From Rhodoligotrophos sp. CJ14 (GTDB lineage Bacteria > Pseudomonadota > Alphaproteobacteria > Rhizobiales > Im1): 64,000 nt of DNA. Positions 47,723-56,485 of this stretch are shown one piece after another (position 1 is the stretch's first letter; each line of letters starts with the position of its first letter). A program made the translations under genes and the position numbers. The stretch is taken from contig NZ_CP133319.1 of NCBI RefSeq assembly GCF_038811545.1, positions 3,356,001-3,420,000 on the forward strand, in the 5' to 3' direction. The notes beneath the pieces were generated by a model, which was not told where the DNA came from, did no database searches, and saw only the letters and a list, made by a program, of their open reading frames with translations.

Positions 47723-48257
47723 TCTCACCTCCAACCACTCTCAGATGCGTGTCGACCGGCGGGCGTCTGCCGAGGGTTTCCTCCATCGCCCGCAAGGCGG
47801 CGCGGGCCCGTGAAATGCGCGACATCAATGTGCCCACCGGAATGTCGAGTGCGGCTGCGGCCTCCCCATAGGACAGGCCCTCCACCGCCACGAGATGCAG
47901 GGCTGCGCGCTGCTCCTTGGGTAGGGACATGAAGTTCTCGCGCACCTGCGCCAGCCTCACCGCATGATCTTGGCCGGGTTCGGCGATCGTGTCGGCCATC
48001 TCGGCTGCGTGGCTATTTCGCTCCGTCTCCGACCGGCTTGCCCTCAACCGGTCGATGAAGACATTGTGCAGAATGGACAAAAGCCAGTTCCGCACGTTTC
48101 GATCGGGCTTGAAGGTGGATCGCCTCTCATAGGCGCGCATCAGCGCCTCTTGCACGAGGTCTTCCGCATCGGTGTCGTCACGGGTCAAAGACCGCGCATA
48201 ACGCCGAAGCGAGCCCAAATGTCCCAACACATCAAAGCGCGACTTGCTTTGCCTCAT
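47709..48257 (-). CDS. ECF-type RNA polymerase sigma factor
   Basis: 182 aa. Region 2 (about 12-80) has LTRDDTDAEDLVQEALMRAYERR and NVRNWLLSILHNVFIDRLR for -10 melting; region 4 (about 120-170) has SLPKEQRAALHLVAVEGLSYGEAAAALDIPVGTLMSRISRAR for the -35 element. There are no other sigma domains. The ATG at 48257 lies almost at the predicted transcription start. The anti-sigma gene overlaps the 3' end. It is not the general-stress EcfG type as judged by its neighbours (no NepR or PhyR). Confidence 0.95.
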   Translation of the reverse strand: MRQSKSRFDVLGHLGSLRRYARSLTRDDTDAEDLVQEALMRAYERRSTFKPDRNVRNWLLSILHNVFIDRLRASRSETERNSHAAEMADTIAEPGQDHAVRLAQVRENFMSLPKEQRAALHLVAVEGLSYGEAAAALDIPVGTLMSRISRARAALRAMEETLGRRPPVDTHLRVVGGENESD

Positions 48258-48263
48258 GACCCG

Positions 48264-48291
48264 TATACGGAGCCGAGCTCGGTTTTATTCC
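48264..48291 (-). promoter_or_regulatory. candidate self-regulated ECF promoter
   Basis: On the minus strand, GGAATAA (48291-48285) and CGTATA (48269-48264) are 15 bases apart, like many ECF -35/-10 pairs. Transcription would begin at about 48257, i.e. at the sigma ATG itself. The spacer holds a CCGAGCTCGG palindrome (48273-48282). Confidence 0.5.
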
Positions 48292-48394
48292 ACGCGTCCC
48301 CATTCTGAGCCCGCAGCGTTAACGGCTTGCCGATTGTCAGATGGCATGCTGCCCGATAGGGTTGCGACGCCGACAACCGCTCAGGGAACCCGCG

Positions 48395-48859
48395 ATGGCT
48401 GTTATTTTCGTCCTGAATGGCCCCAACCTAAACCTGTTGGGTAAGCGGGAGCCTCACATTTACGGCCACACGACCCTCGCCGAGATCGAGCAAAAGCTTG
48501 GCGCGGCCGCAAGCGCTGCCGGTCATACCATCGACTTTCGCCAGTCAAACCATGAGGGCGTCATCGTCGACTGGATCCAGGAAGCCCGCGAAAAGGCTGC
48601 AGGCATCATCATCAATCCCGCTGCCTTGACCCACACTTCGGTTGCGATCCTCGACGCTTTGAGTGCCTTTTCGGGACCGATCCTGGAGGTGCACCTCTCG
48701 AACATCCACAAGCGAGAGCCATTCCGGCACCACTCCTATGTCTCTCGTGTGACCACCGGGGTGATCTGCGGATTGGGGGCGGCTGGCTATGAGCTGGCGC
48801 TGCACTGGCTGCTTGAAGCCCTGGCATCCGCCACCGCAAAGCCAACCACATCCGCGTGA
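48395..48859 (+). CDS. aroQ: type II 3-dehydroquinate dehydratase
   Basis: 154 aa, the standard length of the dodecameric type II enzyme of the shikimate pathway. [17 protein letters not shown] carries the catalytic Tyr and Arg, then the VDWIQEAR helix, [36 protein letters not shown] with the catalytic His, and [15 protein letters not shown]. The ATG at 48395 gives the family N-terminus ([10 protein letters not shown]). Divergent from the ECF sigma gene. Confidence 0.97.
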   Translation: MAVIFVLNGPNLNLLGKREPHIYGHTTLAEIEQKLGAAASAAGHTIDFRQSNHEGVIVDWIQEAREKAAGIIINPAALTHTSVAILDALSAFSGPILEVHLSNIHKREPFRHHSYVSRVTTGVICGLGAAGYELALHWLLEALASATAKPTTSA

Positions 48860-48886
48860 GCTTGGCGGACTGGGTTGGCCCGGGCC

Positions 48887-50002
48887 TTATTCGTTCTCTC
48901 CGAGATAACGATAGAGCACGTGCCGCCATTTCTCGCTTCGCGAGATCTCGATGATGAGCGGGTCCACGCGGCTTCTGAGCGGACTGTCCTGCTTGAGGGC
49001 GAAGGCATAGGACTGCAGATCGAAACTCGTATCCAGCACTTCGACGGACGAGGAGAACTGCTGCAGCACGGCCCAGGCAAGCAGGGGTTTGTCGAACACG
49101 AACGCATCGAGCGTGCCCTGGCGTAATGCGTCCAGGCCCTCGACTGGTGTCGAGAAGCTCTGGAATTTGATGCTCTCGCTGCTCAGAAATTCGGAGCTGG
49201 ACGAGTTTGCGACCGTGCCCACCTTCACATGCGTGAGGTCGCTCACCGTCGCGATCGGATGTCTCGCATCGTAAGAGGCCCAAGTAAGCGCAATCGCCGC
49301 GCCCACCGTGACCAGCGCAACCGTGACCACGGCGGCCAGGATGGCCCCGAGCACCCGGCCAGGCAGAGTTCTCGGCCGTAACGAACCAGGCGGCACCGGA
49401 GAATGCGCTGACCACCAGCGGCCATGATGTCCGGAACCCGAGGCGGGTTGCCGGTTGGCATATTCGATCAGGACAATGATGAGGCTGAGGACCCCGGCGA
49501 GCGCGAGCAGACCGAGCGCAGCCTGCCCGAACCGGAAGGACGACATCGCTCTGACGAAGGGAAGCAGCAATGGCGCCGACTGGTGGGTCGGCACGGCGAT
49601 CCCGAGCCCGGTGACATAGTAAGGCTGGCTGAAATCGAGGACGTCCTCCCTCGGTGCAGTGATGGTGAGCGCCCCCACCGCGACGTCGAGCTCGCCCCGT
49701 GCGACGGCCCCGATCAGCTCGGCGAGCGTCTTATACTCGACCAGCCGGTAGCCGAGGCGCAACCGGTCCGCGATGCGCGTCCAAAGCTCGATGCTGATAC
49801 CCGTCCACTGGCCGTCGCGGTCGCGCATGACGAAGGGTGGCACCGTCATGGTGCCCACCAGCATCGGTGCGGCGGCCTGCTGTGAAGCTGCAGCTTGTGC
49901 GCTCTGGCTTGGGGAAAACAATCCGCCGTGGATCCCGAGCACGAGCGCGCAAATGACGATGCTTATGACCGCAATTCTGGTCGGTGACCCCCGAAAGCGC
50001 AT
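48887..50002 (-). CDS. ionotropic-glutamate-receptor-like protein (SBP halves around a membrane core)
   Basis: 371 aa. A signal/anchor helix (about 10-28) is followed by the first half of a solute-binding domain (48-135; MTVPPFVMRDRDGQWTG and TAPREDVLDFSQPYY with ligand Arg118), a membrane helix (156-184), a short WWSA segment (196-199), a second helix (216-243, after PRTLPGRVLG) and the second binding half (250-360). This layout matches GluR0-type prokaryotic receptors. The segment between WWSA and PRTLPGR reads HSPVPPGSLR, where a TTVGYGD filter is expected, so ion conduction is doubtful. Orphan; no ABC genes nearby. Confidence 0.8.
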   Translation of the reverse strand: MRFRGSPTRIAVISIVICALVLGIHGGLFSPSQSAQAAASQQAAAPMLVGTMTVPPFVMRDRDGQWTGISIELWTRIADRLRLGYRLVEYKTLAELIGAVARGELDVAVGALTITAPREDVLDFSQPYYVTGLGIAVPTHQSAPLLLPFVRAMSSFRFGQAALGLLALAGVLSLIIVLIEYANRQPASGSGHHGRWWSAHSPVPPGSLRPRTLPGRVLGAILAAVVTVALVTVGAAIALTWASYDARHPIATVSDLTHVKVGTVANSSSSEFLSSESIKFQSFSTPVEGLDALRQGTLDAFVFDKPLLAWAVLQQFSSSVEVLDTSFDLQSYAFALKQDSPLRSRVDPLIIEISRSEKWRHVLYRYLGENE

Positions 50003-50034
50003 CCTTTCAGACTAGCAGGTTCCAACACCACGCG

Positions 50035-51225
50035 CTATTGCGCGGCGCCCACCATGCTCGTCGGATCATAGAATTCCACGGGCACGCCGGGCTTGACCAG
50101 TTTCACCAGCTCCTCCACGTCCCAATTGGTCAGCCGCACGCAGCCATGGCTGTTGCTCTTGTCGATCTTGGACGGCTCCGGCGTGCCATGGATGCCGAAA
50201 GTGGGCTTGTCGAGGCCGATCCACACCGAGCCGATCGGGTTGTTCGGACCCGGCGCCAACCGCAGGGGCTTGTCATTATTGCCCTGCTTGAAATTGACCT
50301 GGGGCCGATACCAGTACTCGGCGCCAACCGCGATGGCTTTGATCGCATGAACGCCCGTGGGTGAGGGCGTCGTCGTCGACCCGATCGTGGCGGGGTAAGC
50401 CACAAGCAGCCGGCCATCGCCGCCATATCCAAGGAGCTGCTTGCGCTGCTTGTCCGCAATCAGTTGTGCGACCGTCGCCTTGAACGGCTTGCCGGTATCG
50501 GCGACGATGATCTCCTCGCCAACCACGAAACGGGCCTTTGGATTGAGTTGCCGAAGCAGTTTCTCATCCATGTGAAAGCGCTCGGCCAGCATTTCCTCGA
50601 TGGTCCGATAGGCGATGCGCTCGAGCTTGGCGAGCTCCCCGTAATCCTTGGGCATCTCAGGAACGAATGGTCCGGCGGCGTCCTTTTCGGTGACCGTGTA
50701 AGCCCGTAGCGGCGGGGTGGGATCGAACTGCTCGAGCGCTTGCCACAGCTGGCGGTCGATATTGCCACTGAGCGGCAGGCCAAGCATCTCGCGCGCGGCC
50801 AGCACCGCTTTCCTGACATTGTCACCCCAATAGCCGTCGATCACGCCCGGCGAAGCATGGGCCCGGTCCAGCATGATCTGCAGCTTCAGCACGAATGGGT
50901 CCTGCTTGCCACTTCGCGGCGGAGTGCCGATGAACTGGGCGGCATTGGTGAGGACAATGAGGTCCTCGGCGGGAATCTTCAGATCCTGCCCCGACAATCC
51001 GCCGGTGTCGGACTGGTGCGGGAGCGGCTGGGGGTCCGGGTCGCGCGGAATGCTTCCCGTTGTCAGTGCCGGATCATTCCAAGGCTCCTGCGTGGCAGAA
51101 GCGGCCGGCGTGAGATCCGAGGCGGTGGAGGCCGTGCGATCTGGTGCGATTTGAGCGGCGCAGATCGACGCGCTGCCGATGCAAAGGCTGAGAGACGCTA
51201 TGATGCGCTTGAGCAGAACTGACAT
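50035..51225 (-). CDS. L,D-transpeptidase (YkuD family) with peptidoglycan-binding domain
   Basis: 396 aa periplasmic enzyme. A signal peptide (about 1-24, LKRIIASLSLCIGSASICAA) and a Pro/Ser-rich linker lead to a PG_binding_1-like repeat (VLKLQIMLDRAHASPGVIDGYWG). The YkuD domain has HGTPEPSKIDKSNSHGCVRL with catalytic Cys362, His360 and Arg364. It forms 3-3 crosslinks or attaches proteins to peptidoglycan. The start is either the ATG at 51225 or upstream at 51231; a GTG at 51240 is unlikely. Confidence 0.93.
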   Translation of the reverse strand: MSVLLKRIIASLSLCIGSASICAAQIAPDRTASTASDLTPAASATQEPWNDPALTTGSIPRDPDPQPLPHQSDTGGLSGQDLKIPAEDLIVLTNAAQFIGTPPRSGKQDPFVLKLQIMLDRAHASPGVIDGYWGDNVRKAVLAAREMLGLPLSGNIDRQLWQALEQFDPTPPLRAYTVTEKDAAGPFVPEMPKDYGELAKLERIAYRTIEEMLAERFHMDEKLLRQLNPKARFVVGEEIIVADTGKPFKATVAQLIADKQRKQLLGYGGDGRLLVAYPATIGSTTTPSPTGVHAIKAIAVGAEYWYRPQVNFKQGNNDKPLRLAPGPNNPIGSVWIGLDKPTFGIHGTPEPSKIDKSNSHGCVRLTNWDVEELVKLVKPGVPVEFYDPTSMVGAAQ

Positions 51226-51398
51226 GACCATTTCCACCACTCATTGGGCGGGCAGCCGGCAAGCCCGGCCGCAAGACTTTTCACTCCTTAGAGTTAAAAA
51301 ATGGTTGGGCGGAAGCTTCGATCCCGAAATGGTACATGGCACGCCCGGGCGCGATCTCTCGCCGCCTGAGGCCCCCCAGACTTTAAAACGAGGGCTGG

Positions 51399-53051
51399 TC
51401 AGAACTCCCTGAAGATGCCGGTCTGCTCGTATCCGATCTGATCCCAGAAGTTGCAATTGGCGCCGATATCGCTGGTTGCCTGGCGGATGGGCGTGTCCAG
51501 GATCTGCGTTGAGGGATAGGCCGGCCAGGCAGGCTGCGCCCCCCTCAGGTCATGACGGGTTGCGAACGTCGTCCAATACCTGATCATGGCGTCCGACAGC
51601 GTCTTTTCATCCGCGGTGAAGCGGTGTCGTTCCGGGTTTTGCTGATCGGTAAGTTGGTAAGGATTGCCGAACACGAAGGGCAGCTCTGCTGTATGGCACG
51701 CTTGGAAAGTGCCATCCGGCAAGGCGCAGAAGGGCAGGTGTGGCCAGGTGATATAGGAGGTTCTGTGGGTGAAGAGATAGGCATAGGCGCGGGACTTGGC
51801 GCGCGAAAGCACGTGCCGGCCGGCACAGGTGAAGGTGAAGTCTGTCGTCAGCCGCCCAAACGGTTCCGAATTATCCCCAGCTCTCGGCGCGTAAACCGGG
51901 TTGCTCAGCACCGCTGCCGCCGAGCGGTCATCGAACAGGACGTCGATCGCCGCCCTGTACTGCTGCTCGGTGATATCGCGCCGGACCTGATCGATCGCGC
52001 CGGCAAAAGCCATCCCCTCCATGGCATTGGTGCCGATGATGACCGGCTTCGTGATTTCCGCCTGAATCGGCTGGTGGGGGATGATGCGTCGGTCCACGAT
52101 TGGTGACCATTGCAGGATGTCGGACATGCCGGTCAGCAGCCCTTCCAGCTCGACCCCGACAGAGTTCTGATATTTCAGGATCAGCTTCAGCGGTGCGTGC
52201 CGCATGCAATCGAGCGCGTGGCTTTCATCAGTCGAGCACGCCATATCGCGGCGCAGTGATGGACCGGACCGGTTGCTCATGTCGAGCGACCGGAAGGGAA
52301 GCCCATAGGGGTTGCTCTGCATGATCGCGGCATGAAACAGGGGCTGGCTATCCGGTGCGATGAGATGGGCGCCGATCGAGATCGCGCCGGCACTCTCCCC
52401 GAACAAGGTGACATTGCCGGGGTCACCTCCGAAGCTCGTGATATTGTCATGCACCCAGCGCAGCGCGAGCTGCTGGTCGAGGAAGCCATAATTGCCTGTC
52501 AGCCCTTCGACGCCCGCAAGAAAGCCCAGAGCACCAAGGCGATAATTGATCGTGACCACCACCACGTCGCCCTTTGCCGCGATCACTTGGCCCTCATACA
52601 GCATGGCCGCGCTGGTGCCCTCGACGAAGGCGCCGCCATGAATGAAGACCATTACCGGGCGCTTCGAGGCAGTCTCTGGCGCCCAGACATTGAGGCTGAG
52701 GCAGTCTTCGCTTTGCGAATAGGGCGAGTCGGGGCCCTTCTTCTGCGGACAGGCGGGGCCGAACCTGGTGGCTTGAATGACGGTGCCGCTAGGCTCGGCG
52801 GCGATGGGCGGCTTCCACCGGTTTGGCCCGGCTGGTGATTGAGCATAGGGGATGCCGAGATAGGCGCGAACGGCACGAGCCTCGGCCGGTTGCAGGAAGC
52901 CGCAAACGGGTCCGCTGCTTGTCTGCACGATGGGCACCGTGCAGGCGGCTGACTGTGCCAGCGCCGCGGCCGGCCCGCCAAACAGGAGGACAAGAACGCA
53001 GGCGGCGAGGCCGAGTAGCCGATCCGCCGCGTACGCCAGATATGACCGCAT
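51399..53051 (-). CDS. type B carboxylesterase
   Basis: 550 aa secreted alpha/beta hydrolase. A signal peptide (about 1-33, AACVLVLLFGGPAAALAQ) precedes the family signature: PVCGFLQPAEARAVRAYLGIPYAQSP, oxyanion HGGAFVEGT, the EDCLSLNVWAP motif, nucleophile serine in FGESAGAISIG, acid near GTNAMEGMAF and the histidine in CHTAELPFVFGNP. It hydrolyses esters of unknown nature. GAGAG lies about six bases before the ATG at 53051, favoured over upstream starts to 53081. Confidence 0.92.
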   Translation of the reverse strand: MRSYLAYAADRLLGLAACVLVLLFGGPAAALAQSAACTVPIVQTSSGPVCGFLQPAEARAVRAYLGIPYAQSPAGPNRWKPPIAAEPSGTVIQATRFGPACPQKKGPDSPYSQSEDCLSLNVWAPETASKRPVMVFIHGGAFVEGTSAAMLYEGQVIAAKGDVVVVTINYRLGALGFLAGVEGLTGNYGFLDQQLALRWVHDNITSFGGDPGNVTLFGESAGAISIGAHLIAPDSQPLFHAAIMQSNPYGLPFRSLDMSNRSGPSLRRDMACSTDESHALDCMRHAPLKLILKYQNSVGVELEGLLTGMSDILQWSPIVDRRIIPHQPIQAEITKPVIIGTNAMEGMAFAGAIDQVRRDITEQQYRAAIDVLFDDRSAAAVLSNPVYAPRAGDNSEPFGRLTTDFTFTCAGRHVLSRAKSRAYAYLFTHRTSYITWPHLPFCALPDGTFQACHTAELPFVFGNPYQLTDQQNPERHRFTADEKTLSDAMIRYWTTFATRHDLRGAQPAWPAYPSTQILDTPIRQATSDIGANCNFWDQIGYEQTGIFREF

Positions 53052-53196
53052 GAGCACTCTCAATGAGACCCGCATAGGCATGCGGTCAGAAGGGTGCTAT
53101 TTCGCCATCAACTAGCCACGAATGGCAAATGGTAAGCGCCGTCACCGTGAATCATGGCAGCCAAGCCCAAGAAGGTCTTGAGCTCGGCTGAACGGA

Positions 53197-53712
53197 TTAC
53201 GCGGCGCCCCGGGCCTTGATCCTGCGACGGTCTTGCAGAGGCTGATAGGCAATGCGCGCGTGCTTATCGCAATAGGGCAAGCCCGATTTGGGAGCACAGC
53301 CACAGAAATGAAAGCTGTCCGTTCCCGGTTCTCCCACAGGCCAGCGGCAGGTCTTGTCACTGAGTTGCAGGATGTTCACTCCCTCGTTGGAGGAGGAATA
53401 AACCTGCCTGATGGGCTGTGGCTGCGGCGCGGGAGGCGCTTCTGGAACCGCTTCCGGCTGCACCTGCAGGGCAGTGGCGCCAAGAGTGGGAAACTGTGTG
53501 ATCTTTCCGGATGTTGGCGCCTGGCGGGTCTTGGTGCGCGGCCGCGCATGCTGGGTTCGTGACGGCGTTCCGCGACCAGAAAGGCCCAACCTGTGGACCT
53601 TGCCGATTACGGCGTTGCGGGTCACTTCACCAAGCTTGCTGGCGATCTGGCTGGCGCTGAGCCCCTCGGTCCAGAGCCGCTTCAGCAGGTCCACCCGTTC
53701 ATCGGTCCACAT
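53197..53712 (-). CDS. gcrA: cell-cycle regulator GcrA
   Basis: 171 aa. GcrA binds sigma-70 and CcrM-methylated GANTC promoters in alphaproteobacteria. The DNA-binding N-terminus MWTDERVDLLKRLWTEGLSASQIASKLG and NAVIGKVHRLGLSGRG are characteristic. A Pro/Ala-rich linker leads to the C-terminal sigma-interacting domain (TCRWPVGEPGTDSFHFCGCAP, then YCDKHARIAYQP). The start is fixed by MWTDE. It is divergent from argD. Confidence 0.96.
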   Translation of the reverse strand: MWTDERVDLLKRLWTEGLSASQIASKLGEVTRNAVIGKVHRLGLSGRGTPSRTQHARPRTKTRQAPTSGKITQFPTLGATALQVQPEAVPEAPPAPQPQPIRQVYSSSNEGVNILQLSDKTCRWPVGEPGTDSFHFCGCAPKSGLPYCDKHARIAYQPLQDRRRIKARGAA

Positions 53713-54003
53713 GTAAGATCCCCGTCAAAAGATTTGGCAGAATCGTCCAACCCTCGTCGGCCAGAGAGTCCTCCAACGCACAACGACTATATCTAGTTCT
53801 CAGCTCAATATCTCGTGGTTACAGTAGAAATCTTTACTATAAGTCGCGGGTCGGCGCAATCTTCCGGCCGCCGAATCGCCCCCGTTTTCCCCAACGGAAT
53901 GTCCGTGGGGCGGCTGGCAATCAGTTAATGAAACGTTACGGCCCCGGTGACTCGCTCGTCCATGCGGCGGTCTGACTCAGGTCGTCTCCTGTGGACCACT
54001 TCG

Positions 54004-54032
54004 TTGACCTTCCCTGGTAAAAAGCTTATAAA
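54004..54032 (+). promoter_or_regulatory. argD promoter
   Basis: TTGACC (54004-54009) and TATAAA (54027-54032) are 17 bases apart; transcription would start near 54040, giving a leader of about 65 bases before the argD ATG. Confidence 0.75.
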
Positions 54033-54060
54033 AGCGGCGCCGAACGGAAGTTCAGCAAGT

Positions 54061-54094
54061 AAGTGCCGCCGCAATCCGGCGGCACTTTGATTTT
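54061..54094 (+). promoter_or_regulatory. argD leader hairpin, attenuator candidate
   Basis: AAGTGCCGCCG (54061-54071) and CGGCGGCACTT (54077-54087) form a perfect 11-bp stem with loop CAATC, followed by TGATTTT. It lies inside the predicted 5' UTR, 18 bases from the argD start codon, and GGAG (54095-54098) follows directly. Such a hairpin could end transcription or influence ribosome access. Confidence 0.6.
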
Positions 54095-54105
54095 GGAGCG
54101 ATGGA

Positions 54106-55296
54106 ATGATCGCGGCTGTCTTGCCGACCTATGCGCGCATGCCGGTGGCTTTTGAGCGGGGGCAGGGTGCCTACCTCTACACCGAGACGGGCGAACAATA
54201 TCTTGATTTCGGCGCCGGGATCGCCGTGAACGCGCTGGGGCACTGCCATCCCCATCTTGTCGAGGCGCTGAAGGCGCAAGCCGACAAGATCTGGCATACA
54301 TCCAATCTCTATCAGGTTCCCGGCCAGCAAAAACTGGCCGAGCGGCTGGTGGCGGCAAGTTTTGCCGACACGATATTCTTCTGCAATTCGGGCGCCGAGG
54401 CGCTGGAATGCTCAATCAAGATGGCGCGGCGCTATCATTGGGCGAATGGTGCGCCCGAGCGCTTCCGCATCATCACTCTGGAAGGGGCCTTTCATGGCCG
54501 GACCTTGGCGACCATTGCCGCCGGCGGCCAGAAAAAGCACCTCGAAGGCTTTGGCCCGGCTGTCGAAGGTTTTGACCAGGTGGCCTTCGGTGACATCGAG
54601 GCGGTGCGGCAGGCGATCGGACCGGAAACGGCCGGTGTCCTTGTTGAGCCGATCCAGGGCGAAGGCGGCCTGCGCGCCCTGACGCCGGCCTATCTGCGCG
54701 CCTTGCGCAATCTCTGTGATGAACATGGCATTCTGCTGTTGCTGGACGAGGTCCAATGCGGCATCGGCCGGACGGGCAAGCTATTCGCCTATGAATGGGC
54801 AGGCATCACGCCGGATATCCTGGCCACCGCCAAGGGGCTCGGTGGCGGTTTTCCGATCGGCGCCTGCCTGGCGACCGAAAAAGCGGGCTCCGGTATGACC
54901 GCCGGCGCGCATGGTTCGACCTTCGGCGGCAATCCGCTGGCCATGGCCGTCGCCAATGCGGTTCTGGATGTCATCTTGGCGCCGGGATTTCTTGAAGGCG
55001 TGCAAGACAAGTCCAGAAATCTGACGCAGCGGCTCGCGCAACTCCAGGATGAGCATCCCGAGGTGATCGAGGAGGTGCGCGGCGCAGGGCTGATGCGCGC
55101 GCTCAAATGCAAGATCCCCAACCAGGATCTGATCAAGGCTTGCCTCGACGAACACCTTTTGACCGTGAGCGGCGGCGATAATGTCGTTCGCCTGCTGCCC
55201 CCGCTGATCATTTCCGATCAGCAGATCGAAGAGGCGGTGCAGTGCCTGTCGCGGGCCTGCAAAAACCTCGATCATGTTAACGGCCATCAGGCATAA
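54106..55296 (+). CDS. argD: acetylornithine aminotransferase
   Basis: 396 aa PLP enzyme of arginine synthesis, usually able to act in lysine synthesis as well. [29 protein letters not shown], the cofactor Asp214 in [14 protein letters not shown] and the Schiff-base Lys243 in [15 protein letters not shown] are intact. SD GGAG is seven bases before the ATG at 54106. argF begins 10 bp after its stop. Confidence 0.97.
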   Translation: MIAAVLPTYARMPVAFERGQGAYLYTETGEQYLDFGAGIAVNALGHCHPHLVEALKAQADKIWHTSNLYQVPGQQKLAERLVAASFADTIFFCNSGAEALECSIKMARRYHWANGAPERFRIITLEGAFHGRTLATIAAGGQKKHLEGFGPAVEGFDQVAFGDIEAVRQAIGPETAGVLVEPIQGEGGLRALTPAYLRALRNLCDEHGILLLLDEVQCGIGRTGKLFAYEWAGITPDILATAKGLGGGFPIGACLATEKAGSGMTAGAHGSTFGGNPLAMAVANAVLDVILAPGFLEGVQDKSRNLTQRLAQLQDEHPEVIEEVRGAGLMRALKCKIPNQDLIKACLDEHLLTVSGGDNVVRLLPPLIISDQQIEEAVQCLSRACKNLDHVNGHQA

Positions 55297-55306
55297 GGAG
55301 GCTGCT

Positions 55307-56248
55307 ATGGCACCCCGGCCGAGGCATTTTCTCGATATTCGCGACTTCAACGAAGCCACATTGCGGGCATTGCTCACCCATAGCCGCGCCATGAAAAACG
55401 GGCGCAATGGGCATGGCCACGGGGTAACAGAGCCGGGCCGGCCGCTCGACGGCCGCGTCCTCGCGATGATCTTCGAGAAGCCCTCCACGAGAACCCGCGT
55501 GTCGTTCGATGTGGCCATGCGCCAGCTCGGCGGATCCACAATCGTTCTATCGGCCAATGACATGCAGCTCGGCCGTGGCGAGACCATCTCGGATACCGCG
55601 CAGGTTCTCTCGCGCTATGTCGATGCCATCATGATCCGCGCCAACAGCCACAGCAATCTGATGGAGCTGGCCGAGCATGCGACCGTGCCGGTCATCAATG
55701 GCCTGACCGATCGTTCTCATCCCTGTCAGGTGATGGCCGATTTGCTGACCCTGGAAGAAGTCAAGGGCGGCTTGGCCAATCAGATCGTTGCTTGGACGGG
55801 TGATGCCAATAACGTGGCCAATTCCTGGGTGCATGCATCCGCGCGTTTTGGTTTCGAGCTGCGCCTTGCTTGCCCGGAGGCCCTGAGTCCCGATCCGGAG
55901 CTCATCCGCTGGGCGCGCAACGAAAAGGCGCAGGTGATGGTCACGCGCGACCCGCGTGAGGCCGTGCGGGGAGCCGATTGCGTGGTCGCCGATACCTGGG
56001 TATCCATGGGCGACACCTCCGCAAACAAGCACAATCTGCTGCGCCCTTATCAGGTGAACGCGGACCTCATGGCAGAAGCCAAGCCCGATGCCATCTTCAT
56101 GCACTGCCTGCCTGCCCACCGCGGCGAGGAAGTCACGGATGATGTGATCGACGGACCACAATCGGTGGTCTTTGACGAAGCGGAGAACCGTCTCCATATA
56201 CAGAAGGGCATTCTCGCCTGGTGCCTTGGAGCAACGGCCCAAAACTGA
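55307..56248 (+). CDS. argF: ornithine carbamoyltransferase
   Basis: 313 aa. The carbamoyl-phosphate site STRTR (60-64, [12 protein letters not shown]), the ornithine-side [11 protein letters not shown] with HPCQ motif, and [11 protein letters not shown] with the catalytic Cys are all seen. It converts ornithine to citrulline. AAGGAG at 55295-55300 lies seven bases before the ATG at 55307. A terminator-like hairpin follows at 56325, so argDF may be separated from hslO. Confidence 0.97.
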   Translation: MAPRPRHFLDIRDFNEATLRALLTHSRAMKNGRNGHGHGVTEPGRPLDGRVLAMIFEKPSTRTRVSFDVAMRQLGGSTIVLSANDMQLGRGETISDTAQVLSRYVDAIMIRANSHSNLMELAEHATVPVINGLTDRSHPCQVMADLLTLEEVKGGLANQIVAWTGDANNVANSWVHASARFGFELRLACPEALSPDPELIRWARNEKAQVMVTRDPREAVRGADCVVADTWVSMGDTSANKHNLLRPYQVNADLMAEAKPDAIFMHCLPAHRGEEVTDDVIDGPQSVVFDEAENRLHIQKGILAWCLGATAQN

Positions 56249-56324
56249 GCGCTGGCCTCGCGTGAGCGGGGCTGTCGGCAGTCGAGCCGCCAGGGCAAGC
56301 GGGATCGTTTGCTCAATCACCTGG

Positions 56325-56351
56325 GACGGCTCTTTGCGGGGCCGTCTTGTT
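56325..56351 (+). terminator. terminator-like hairpin after argF
   Basis: GACGGC (56325-56330) pairs with GCCGTC (56341-56346) around a ten-base loop, followed by TTGTT. It is about 77 bases past the argF stop. Confidence 0.6.
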
Positions 56352-56485
56352 GAATAGTTTGTCCGACCTCGAGAGCTTCCATCTGTTGGGCGTGAGTTGC
56401 TGATCTGACGCAGCGCAACCCTCGCAGCGCGGAACTCCGACCGGTCGTGCCCAGATGAGCGGACCAGCTCCGCCGTGGCTAGGTC

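Larger units (their letters stand above)
53713..54105. other. gcrA-argD divergent intergenic region
   Basis: 393 bases with no supported gene. It holds four GANTC sites (GAGTC 53766-53770, GAATC 53873-53877, GACTC 53949-53953 and 53974-53978), a hairpin CCCCAACGG/CCGTGGGG around 53889-53910, the argD promoter (54004-54032) and the argD leader hairpin (54061-54087). gcrA and argD regulation share it. Confidence 0.6.

Noticed and set aside
49350..49450. Frameshift in the receptor-like gene
   Set aside because: The reading frame is the same on both sides of the odd pore segment, so a simple frameshift is excluded; only paired indels or true divergence remain.
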